A stretch of 64,000 bases of DNA. Origin: an uncultured Bacteroidales bacterium (GTDB taxonomy: Bacteria; Bacteroidota; Bacteroidia; Bacteroidales; Bacteroidaceae). Both the position numbers and the translations under genes were made by a program. The notes beneath the pieces were generated by a model, which was given only the letters and a program-made list of their open reading frames with translations, did no database searches and was not told the origin of the DNA. The stretch spans positions 1-64,000 of the forward strand of contig CACYBB010000002.1 of NCBI GenBank assembly GCA_902772585.1, given 5' to 3'. Shown piece by piece: positions 43,047 through 49,820 of the stretch. Numbering within the stretch: the stretch's first letter is position 1; every line of letters begins with the position of its first letter.

Positions 43047-43988
43047 GTGAGGAAGCGACTGCAAAATAGGATTGCGGAAAGCAAGATGACCATGCCCGCC
43101 ACCACCATCTATGCGCTGGTGGTGTGGCTTTTATGTGGCATGCTGACCAACCACTGGTGGTGGCAGATAGGCTGCTTTGCCGTCACCACCTACCTGATGG
43201 TACAACTAAACAACACCAATGTCCTGATACGCATCTTCTCACGCATGGTGAGCAGTGCGTTTCTGGCCTTGTCGTGTACGGCCTGCTTCCTCTTTCCTGT
43301 CTTGCGCGAAGCTGTCATGATTACCTTTCTGACAGCCTTCACCCTATTGCTGTTCCACACCTATCAGGACAAAAAGGCCGTAGGACTAACCTATTATGCC
43401 TTCCTCCTCTTCGGAGTGGCATCAACAGCCTATGTCCACGTGCTTTTCTTCCTGCCACTCATCTGGCTGCTGATGATTACCAACATCATGTCGATGTCAT
43501 GGCGCACATGGGTAGCATCACTCTTAGGACTGGTGACACCTTACTGGTTTGGCAGCATCTGGTTGCTCTACCAGAAGAGCTACACATTAGCCATAGAACA
43601 CTTCTCGGCACTTACCGTCTTTGAAGAACCCTTCAACCTCTATGGCATCACAGACAGTCAGAAGGCGACATTAGCACTAGTCATTCTGCTGGCCATTATC
43701 GGTGCCATACACTTCATCCACAAGAACTTCCTTGACAAGATACGCATCCGAATGTACTACGGGTTCTTTATGTGGATGGACTTGGCTGCTTTGGTGTTCT
43801 TACTGCTGCAACCACAGCATTTCAATGCCATGTTGCTCATCATGATAGTGAACACCTCACCGCTGATAGCACACTTCGTGGCGCTAACATCCACCAAGAT
43901 AACTAACATCGCCTTTCTGGTGCTTAGCGCCATCACATTCCTGCTGACAGTATATAATATATGGATTACATCATCTCTCTTCTCATAA
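43047..43988 (+). CDS. Integral membrane protein of unknown function
   Basis: 313 aa with eight or nine membrane segments and little soluble sequence. No catalytic motif is recognisable. A GTG at 43047 is preferred because the residues before the first TM (LQNRIAESKMTMPATTIYAL) resemble the N-terminus of related Bacteroidales membrane proteins; an ATG at 43086 is the alternative. The preceding 38 nt are a purine micro-repeat (AAGTAAGAAGTAAGAGGTAA...), so no ribosome site can be discerned. It overlaps the YqaA-like gene by 28 nt. Confidence 0.7.
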   Translation: MRKRLQNRIAESKMTMPATTIYALVVWLLCGMLTNHWWWQIGCFAVTTYLMVQLNNTNVLIRIFSRMVSSAFLALSCTACFLFPVLREAVMITFLTAFTLLLFHTYQDKKAVGLTYYAFLLFGVASTAYVHVLFFLPLIWLLMITNIMSMSWRTWVASLLGLVTPYWFGSIWLLYQKSYTLAIEHFSALTVFEEPFNLYGITDSQKATLALVILLAIIGAIHFIHKNFLDKIRIRMYYGFFMWMDLAALVFLLLQPQHFNAMLLIMIVNTSPLIAHFVALTSTKITNIAFLVLSAITFLLTVYNIWITSSLFS

Positions 43989-44413
43989 GCTACGGCTATT
44001 GGGGCATGCTCGTCACAGCCTTCGTCGCCGGTTCCTTCTTCCCGTTCTCCAGCGAGGCGGTAATGACAGGACTGCTGGCTGCAGGTCTGGACCCTTGGGG
44101 ACTGATTATCTATGGTACCATCGGCAATGTGGCAGGCGGTATGTTCAATTATTTCGTAGGACGTATGGGTAAGCTGGAATGGATAGAGAAATACCTGCAC
44201 GTCAAGCAGAAAGACCTTGACAAAGCCACCCGTTTCATGGGCGGTCGCGGAGCCTGGATGGGCTTCTTTGCCTTTGTACCGCTGCTGGGTTCGGCCATTA
44301 CCATCGTCCTTGGACTGATGCGTGCCAACATTCCCATTTCACTGACCAGTATCGCATTGGGTAAATTCCTGCGTTATGTGCTACTCATCTATGGTGCACA
44401 ACTGCTTATCTAA
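43961..44413 (+). CDS. YqaA/DedA-like membrane protein (SNARE-associated Golgi family)
   Basis: 150 aa. The DedA-type core is visible: SFFPFSSEAVMTGLL, GTIGNVAGGMFNYFVGR, a charged amphipathic region and FFAFVPLLGSAITIVLGLMRAN with the conserved proline. The family contains lipid flippases/scramblases important for envelope lipid recycling; the YqaA subgroup is the shortest form. The start lies within the end of the upstream membrane protein gene, indicating coupling. Confidence 0.85.
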   Translation: MDYIISLLISYGYWGMLVTAFVAGSFFPFSSEAVMTGLLAAGLDPWGLIIYGTIGNVAGGMFNYFVGRMGKLEWIEKYLHVKQKDLDKATRFMGGRGAWMGFFAFVPLLGSAITIVLGLMRANIPISLTSIALGKFLRYVLLIYGAQLLI

Positions 44414-44482
44414 TAATTTCCCTTAATTTCCACTAATTTCTTTCGTAAAATTCTCCTTTCTCGATTATATATATTACCTTTG
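44414..44482 (+). promoter_or_regulatory. Promoter of the DUF2723 gene with three phased TAATTTC tracts
   Basis: TAATTTC at 44414, 44424 and 44434 (10-bp period), ending 35 bp before the -7 box TACCTTTG (44475-44482). The arrangement mirrors the GAAATT array at 18495-18520 in distance and period, in reverse-complement sequence. Confidence 0.55.
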
Positions 44483-44517
44483 CAGGTTGGAATAGAAAAT
44501 TAATAGACCATCAAATA

Positions 44518-47500
44518 ATGAAACAATTCAGAATCGTGGACAACATCATGGGTTGGCTGGCCTTTGCCATTGCTGCCATCGTGTACTGTTCCACCGTCGA
44601 ACCGACAGCATCATTTTGGGACTGTCCGGAATTCATCTCCACAGGTTACAAACTGGAAATCGGTCACCCGCCCGGGGCACCGTTCTTCATGCTGACAGCC
44701 AATCTGTTCTCTCAGTTTGCCAGCGACCCGTCACAGGTAGCCATCATGGTGAACATGATGAGTGCATTGTTGTCTGCAGCAACCATCCTGTTCCTGTTCT
44801 GGACCATCAGCCACTTGGTGCGCCGTCTGCTCATCAAGCAGGAAGATTTCCGCAATGCCGTTACACTGAAGGATATCCCTATGTACAAGTGGATAGCCAT
44901 CGAGGCATCATCCATGGTGGGCGCACTCATCTACACCTTCAGCGACACCTTCTGGTTCTCGGCTGTCGAGGGTGAGGTGTATGCCTACTCATCGGCTTTC
45001 ACCGCTGTTGTCTTCTGGCTGATTCTGAAATGGGAAGACCAGGCCGACCAGCCCCATGCAGACCGTTGGCTGGTGCTGATTATGTACATGACAGGTCTTT
45101 CTATTGGCGTTCACCTGTTGAACCTGTTGTGTCTGCCAGCCATCGTACTGGTTTATTACTACCGCAAATTCCCCATCGACGACCCCAAGCGCGACCTGAA
45201 GGGCTCACTCATTGCCCTGTTCATCTCAGTAGTCATCCTGGCTGCTGTGCTCTATGGTGTCGTACCTGGCATCGTACAGGTCGGTGGTTGGTTCGAGTTG
45301 TTCTTCGTCAACGTACTGGGTTGTCCGTTCAATACGGGTGAGATCGTCTATATCTTCCTCCTTGTAGCAGTCATCATCTGGGCTATCTACGAGACCTACA
45401 ACGACAAGGCTCCCAAGCGTCAGAACGCAGCCTTCCTGCTGGCTGTCGCCATGCTGGGTATTCCGTTCTACGGACACGGCTACTCAGCAGCCATCATCGG
45501 CATCGTGGTACTCGTCGTTATGTGGTTCATTCTTGGCTATCAGGTCAAGGTCAATGGCCAGAAGCCTAAAGCCCTTGTCAGCGCCCGCATCAAGAACACC
45601 TCGCTGCTCTGCATGCTGATGCTGATGATTGGCTACTCCTCATACGCCCTCATCGTTATCCGTTCGTCAGCTAATCCGCCGATGGACCAGAACTCACCAG
45701 AGGACATCTTCACCTTGGGCGAATATCTGGGTCGTGAGCAGTATGGCCAGCGTCCCCTATTCTATGGTCAGGCCTACACCTCACAAGTCGCTTTGGAGAA
45801 AGACGGTGAATACTGCAAGCCTGTCATGAAGAAGGGCGACCCCGTCTGGCAGCGAAAGGAAAAGGCCTCGCCTGACGAGAAGGATGAGTATTTCGTAGTA
45901 CGCACCAAGGACGAGTACCAGTATGCACAGAACATGTTCTTCCCCCGCATGTACAGCTCTGCCCATCGTGGCAACTATGAGAGTTGGATGGGCGAAATCA
46001 GTGGTCGCGAAGAGATGTACGACCGTTGTGGTGAGATGATTAGCGTCAAGGTGCCCTCACAGTTCGAGAATCTGCGCTTCTTTATCAGCTACCAGTGCAA
46101 CTGGATGTACTGGCGCTACTTCATGTGGAACTTTGCAGGCCGCCAGAACGACCTGCAGGGTAATGGCGAACTGGAGCACGGCAACTGGCTGTCAGGCTTT
46201 GACTGGTTCGACAACTGGCGCTTAGGCGACCAGAGCAAACTGCCTGATGAACTGAAAGAGAACAAGGGACATAACGTCTTCTACTGTCTGCCGCTCATCC
46301 TGGGTCTTATCGGACTCTTCTGGCAGTCATTGGGCAAGCACCATAACAATATCAAGGACCAGACGGGTATCCGTCAGTTCTGGGTGGTCTTCTTCCTGTT
46401 CTTCATGACAGGTCTGGCCATCGTTATCTACTTGAACCAGACACCTTCTCAGCCTCGTGAGCGTGACTACGCCTACGCTGGTTCGTTCTATGCTTACGCC
46501 ATCTGGTGTGGTATCGGTGTGGCAGGTATTATCGAATTGCTAAGCCAAAAACTCAAGAGAGTCAATATGGTTGTTCTCGCCTCACTGGTATCACTGGTCA
46601 CCCTGGCCGTTCCTGTTCAGATGGCCACTCAGACTTGGGACGACCACGACCGCTCAGGCCGTTACACCTGCCGTGACTTCGGACAGAACTACTTGATGAC
46701 ATTGCAGGATAAAGGCAATCCGATTATCTTCACCAATGGCGACAACGACACCTTCCCCTTGTGGTACAACCAGGACGTAGAAGGTGTACGTACCGATGCC
46801 CGCGTGTGCAACCTGAGCTACCTGCAGACTGACTGGTACATCGACCAGATGCGTCGTCCTGCCTACGACTCTCCCAGCGTGCCCATCTCGTGGGAGCGCA
46901 TTGAGTACTGCGCAGGCACCAACGAGTATGTCAGCATTGAACCAGAGATGAAGGAGGCCGTACTTGACCACTACCGACAGCATCCTGACGAGGCCCGTCA
47001 GCAGTTTGGCGACGAGCCCTTCGAACTGAAGAACGTCCTGAAGTACTGGGTACGTTCTAAGAATGCAGACCTGCACCTGATACCTACCGACACGCTCTAT
47101 ATGACCATCGACAAGGAAGCCGTACGCCGCAGTGGTATGCTGATGGCTACCGACTCCATCCCCGACAAGATGGTTATCTCGCTGAAAGGCAAGCGTGCAC
47201 TGTATAAGGGCGACCTCATGATTCTGGAGATGCTCGCCCAGTGCAACTGGGAGCGTCCTATCTATGTGGCCGTCTCTGTTGGCGACGACAATTACATCAA
47301 TCTGGGTGACAACGTTATCACTGAGGGTCTGGCCTACCGCATCACGCCGTTTACGACGACACACGATGGCAAGCCTATCCCAGGTGTCAAGAACTTCGAT
47401 ACGGAGAAGACCTACGACAACGTGATGCATCGCTTCAAGTTTGGTGGCATCGACAAGCCTGGCATCTATCTTGACGAAACGGTCATGCGCATGTGCTACA

Positions 47501-47925
47501 CCCATCGTCGCACCATGTCTAAACTGGCCCTTGAACTGATGTACGAAGGCAAGGACAAGAAGGCTGAAGAGGTTCTGCGCTATACAGAGAAGATGATTCC
47601 TGCGTACAACGTGGGCCACAACTACAGCTCTGGCTCGCTCGATATGGCTCGCACATGGGCTTCGCTGGGCAACAAGAAGGAAGCACTGAACATCATCAAC
47701 CAGATGTGGAAGAACTCCGTGCAGTACATGAAGTGGTTCTGTTCGCTGGAGCAATATCGTTTCGATGCTGCCAAGCACGACTGCCTCATCAACTTCTACA
47801 TCCTCGAGCAGCTGGCATCACTCACTGAGATTGTCGATAAGAACACCTACGAACAGCAGATGAAGGAACTCACGCTCCTTGGCAACATCTTCGAGCAGCG
47901 TGGTGGCAAGTTGTATGAAGACTAA
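44518..47925 (+). CDS. DUF2723 membrane protein (GT-C glycosyltransferase-like)
   Basis: 1135 aa. The DUF2723 signature is at the N-terminus (STVEPTASFWDCPEFISTGYKLEIGHPPGAPFF, here with the acidic D-C-P-E cluster and a GHPPGAP loop), followed by about ten to twelve membrane segments up to about residue 690, interrupted by a soluble insert (about 390-560). The C-terminal ~400 residues are soluble with helical TPR-like repeats near the end (KKAEEVLRYTEKMIPAYN). DUF2723 proteins resemble protein O-mannosyltransferases and are thought to transfer sugars from lipid carriers across the membrane; donor and acceptor are unknown. Confidence 0.82.
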   Translation: MKQFRIVDNIMGWLAFAIAAIVYCSTVEPTASFWDCPEFISTGYKLEIGHPPGAPFFMLTANLFSQFASDPSQVAIMVNMMSALLSAATILFLFWTISHLVRRLLIKQEDFRNAVTLKDIPMYKWIAIEASSMVGALIYTFSDTFWFSAVEGEVYAYSSAFTAVVFWLILKWEDQADQPHADRWLVLIMYMTGLSIGVHLLNLLCLPAIVLVYYYRKFPIDDPKRDLKGSLIALFISVVILAAVLYGVVPGIVQVGGWFELFFVNVLGCPFNTGEIVYIFLLVAVIIWAIYETYNDKAPKRQNAAFLLAVAMLGIPFYGHGYSAAIIGIVVLVVMWFILGYQVKVNGQKPKALVSARIKNTSLLCMLMLMIGYSSYALIVIRSSANPPMDQNSPEDIFTLGEYLGREQYGQRPLFYGQAYTSQVALEKDGEYCKPVMKKGDPVWQRKEKASPDEKDEYFVVRTKDEYQYAQNMFFPRMYSSAHRGNYESWMGEISGREEMYDRCGEMISVKVPSQFENLRFFISYQCNWMYWRYFMWNFAGRQNDLQGNGELEHGNWLSGFDWFDNWRLGDQSKLPDELKENKGHNVFYCLPLILGLIGLFWQSLGKHHNNIKDQTGIRQFWVVFFLFFMTGLAIVIYLNQTPSQPRERDYAYAGSFYAYAIWCGIGVAGIIELLSQKLKRVNMVVLASLVSLVTLAVPVQMATQTWDDHDRSGRYTCRDFGQNYLMTLQDKGNPIIFTNGDNDTFPLWYNQDVEGVRTDARVCNLSYLQTDWYIDQMRRPAYDSPSVPISWERIEYCAGTNEYVSIEPEMKEAVLDHYRQHPDEARQQFGDEPFELKNVLKYWVRSKNADLHLIPTDTLYMTIDKEAVRRSGMLMATDSIPDKMVISLKGKRALYKGDLMILEMLAQCNWERPIYVAVSVGDDNYINLGDNVITEGLAYRITPFTTTHDGKPIPGVKNFDTEKTYDNVMHRFKFGGIDKPGIYLDETVMRMCYTHRRTMSKLALELMYEGKDKKAEEVLRYTEKMIPAYNVGHNYSSGSLDMARTWASLGNKKEALNIINQMWKNSVQYMKWFCSLEQYRFDAAKHDCLINFYILEQLASLTEIVDKNTYEQQMKELTLLGNIFEQRGGKLYED

Positions 47926-47971
47926 ATAGCAAATTGTCTAATAGTAAATCGTCAAATAGTCAAATAACAAC

Positions 47972-48583
47972 GTGTTTATTGAGCAACCATCCAAATGGCT
48001 GCGCTGGATGTACCCCAAGGCACTCTGGCGTATGGACCCCAACGAGAAGGCCGTCTATCTGACCTTCGACGACGGGCCCATCCCTGAGGCTACACCCTTC
48101 ATCCTCGACACGCTGGCGAAGTATGGCGTCAAGGCCACCTTCTTCATGGTGGGTGACAACGTCCGCAAATACCCAGAGTTGCACCAGCGCGTCGTTGCCG
48201 AGGGCCACCGCATCGGTAACCATACCCACAACCACATGGGTGGTTTGCGCCATTCCGTCCGCGAATACAGCTACAATGTGGAGAAGGCCAACGCCTATCT
48301 GCATACCAATCTGGTGCGTCCGCCTCACGGATGGATGCGTCACGACCAGTATGCATGGCTCAGTCGCAAGTTCAAGATTGTCATGTGGGACCTTGTGACG
48401 CGTGACTACTCTAAATGGCTGACGGCTACCGACGTGTTGAACAACGTAAAGCGCTATGCCCGCAATGGTAGCATCATCACCTTCCACGACTCGCTGAAGA
48501 GCATCGAGAAGTTGCGCATTGCCCTACCCGCCGCCATCGAGTGGCTGCTTGCCGAAGGCTATGCCTTCAAGATCTTTGAGTAA
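47972..48583 (+). CDS. Polysaccharide deacetylase (NodB-type, CE4)
   Basis: 203 aa. NodB motifs are intact: TFDDGP (about residue 31, catalytic and metal Asp), HRIGNHTHNHMG (about 80, metal His pair), RPPHGWM, and IITFHDS near the end with the catalytic His. It would remove acetyl groups from peptidoglycan or another amino-sugar polymer. There is no signal peptide, so it may work inside the cell or on lipid-linked intermediates. The start is a GTG at 47972, in keeping with family N-termini (FIEQP...W); the spacer before it is AAATAGTC-type micro-repeat sequence. A strong terminator follows. Confidence 0.87.
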   Translation: MFIEQPSKWLRWMYPKALWRMDPNEKAVYLTFDDGPIPEATPFILDTLAKYGVKATFFMVGDNVRKYPELHQRVVAEGHRIGNHTHNHMGGLRHSVREYSYNVEKANAYLHTNLVRPPHGWMRHDQYAWLSRKFKIVMWDLVTRDYSKWLTATDVLNNVKRYARNGSIITFHDSLKSIEKLRIALPAAIEWLLAEGYAFKIFE

Positions 48584-48597
48584 TAAGCAACTAATTG

Positions 48598-48641
48598 TAT
48601 ATAAAATAGGTGGAACCCGCAGGCTCCACCTATTTTATATA
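48598..48641. terminator. Strong bidirectional terminator
   Basis: A perfect 17-bp stem (48598-48614 with 48625-48641), rich in A/T at the base with a GGTGGA / TCCACC core. It lies between the convergent deacetylase gene (+) and the secreted protein gene (-). Confidence 0.9.
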
Positions 48642-48655
48642 TAAGGTACGCGCAA

Positions 48656-49330
48656 TTACTTCTGCAGCATCTTGACACCGTTCTTAATCACAATACCCTT
48701 GAAGTCGTTACCAACCTTCTGGCCTGCGAGGTTGAATACAGCGCCGTCGTTAGCCTGAGCTGCCTTCACAGTCTGGATAGCAGTAGCACCATTACCTGCT
48801 TCAAATCCGTAGAAGTTCATAGAACCAGTAGGATAAGTGAGCACAACTTCTCCTGCAGCAACCTCAACTGTAACAGCTGGATAAACCTTTGTCTCCTTTT
48901 CAGGATCTGTTTCGTCCAAACCCTTTACCAATACAGCATCACCTTCCTGAACGACTTTATTATAAAGTTCTGTTTCGTTCTGAGTAATTATCAGGTTACG
49001 ATCAGTAGCACCGTTTGAACCAGTACGTACATACACTTTCAATGTGCCAGCTTCAGCAATAGCCAAATGGATTTGATTTTTAGAGCTGCTCTTACCACCA
49101 GACTTCAGTCGATATGAAAACTTGGTCTGCGTATTAGCATCACCAAAATAAGCATTGTTGGCATCAATAGCCATTTTTCCATCAGTATCAACTAAAGTAA
49201 TAAAATCTGCAAAGGTTTTTCCGTCTAAAGAACCTGCGGATGCGACATCACCCTCTTGGAAATAATACTTCTGTGCATTAGCACTCAATGCCATAGCGGC
49301 AACTGCAATAAGCGTAAAAATTTTCTTCAT
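48656..49330 (-). CDS. Secreted protein with a short C-terminal GQKV...NGVKMLQK tail
   Basis: 224 aa. A signal peptide (residues 1-20, ALSANAQ) leads into a beta-rich domain without recognisable family motif (KYYFQEGDVASAGSLDGKTF..., IHLAIAEAGTLKVYVRTGSNG), perhaps a pectate-lyase- or CBM-like fold. The C-terminus, VFNLAGQKVGNDFKGIVIKN plus a basic end, is the conserved tail of Prevotella secreted proteins, proposed to aid anchoring or sorting. The second ATG (49330) gives the better signal peptide. Transcribed alone from a perfect promoter at 49394-49425. Confidence 0.7.
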   Translation of the reverse strand: MKKIFTLIAVAAMALSANAQKYYFQEGDVASAGSLDGKTFADFITLVDTDGKMAIDANNAYFGDANTQTKFSYRLKSGGKSSSKNQIHLAIAEAGTLKVYVRTGSNGATDRNLIITQNETELYNKVVQEGDAVLVKGLDETDPEKETKVYPAVTVEVAAGEVVLTYPTGSMNFYGFEAGNGATAIQTVKAAQANDGAVFNLAGQKVGNDFKGIVIKNGVKMLQK

Positions 49331-49393
49331 AAGCATTTTTGTTTTGGTTTATAAATTATATGTTTGAACTTGTTTCGTAGTACAATTACCCTG

Positions 49394-49425
49394 CAAAGAT
49401 AGAGATTTTATCTGAAAGTTCCAAA
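49394..49425 (-). promoter_or_regulatory. Promoter of the secreted-protein gene
   Basis: Minus strand: TTTG (49422-49425), 20 nt, TATCTTTG (49394-49401). The spacer is nearly the same as in the promoter at 60199-60230. A GTTCC...GGAAC inverted repeat surrounds the -33 box. Confidence 0.72.
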
Positions 49426-49509
49426 TATAAGGAACAAAAAACGATTTTTATCGTCGCAAAGGTTTACGTGAAAGTTGATAAAGAAAAACAAAAATAATTG
49501 TCTATTTAT

Positions 49510-49540
49510 TTTGTATTGTCCTCGCTTATTAGTAATTTTG
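49510..49540 (+). promoter_or_regulatory. Promoter of the cobalamin riboswitch and uptake/synthesis operon
   Basis: TTTG (49510-49513), 19 nt, TAATTTTG (49533-49540), directly before the riboswitch. Confidence 0.7.
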
Positions 49541-49682
49541 CAGGCGAATTGGTCAGGGAATGAGGTGCAAATCCTCAACTGTCCCGCAGCTGTAAGCAGC
49601 CAAGAGCTGGTGCGAACACGATGTCACTGATATTTTTGGGAAGACGTTCGCCACCGGGTTGCAAGTCAGAATACCTGCCTCT
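49541..49682 (+). ncRNA. Cobalamin (B12) riboswitch
   Basis: The sequence has the core of the adenosylcobalamin riboswitch: GGGAATGAGGTGCAAATCC at about 49556-49574, ACTGTCCCGCAGCTGTAAGC, and the B12 box AAGTCAGAATACCTGCC (49663-49679). It is followed by the BtuB-like TonB receptor, a common Bacteroidetes target. Binding of cobalamin should reduce expression of the downstream uptake and synthesis genes. Confidence 0.93.
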
Positions 49683-49751
49683 TCAAACAAATGCACCACT
49701 GCCAGTCTCTGGGGTTAGACTGCAAGGTGCGATACGTGTATTATTATATAA

Positions 49752-49796
49752 GTCTCAGGGAGGCTTATGTCGTGAGACAAGGGTCTCCCACTTTTT
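49752..49796 (+). terminator. Riboswitch expression platform: terminator and competing hairpin
   Basis: GTGAGAC (49772-49778), an AAGG loop and GTCTCCCAC (49783-49791) followed by TTTTT form an intrinsic terminator 25 nt before the receptor ATG. GTCTCA (49752-49757) can instead pair with TGAGAC (49773-49778), opening the terminator; GGGAG (49758-49762) can also pair with CTCCC. These exclusive structures suggest transcription attenuation by the upstream riboswitch. Confidence 0.65.
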
Positions 49797-49820
49797 AAAT
49801 TGAGAATTAAGAGAAAACTG

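Noticed and set aside
46654-47778. 374-codon minus-strand frame inside the DUF2723 gene
   Set aside because: Antisense shadow of a well-supported gene, with no recognisable protein features.
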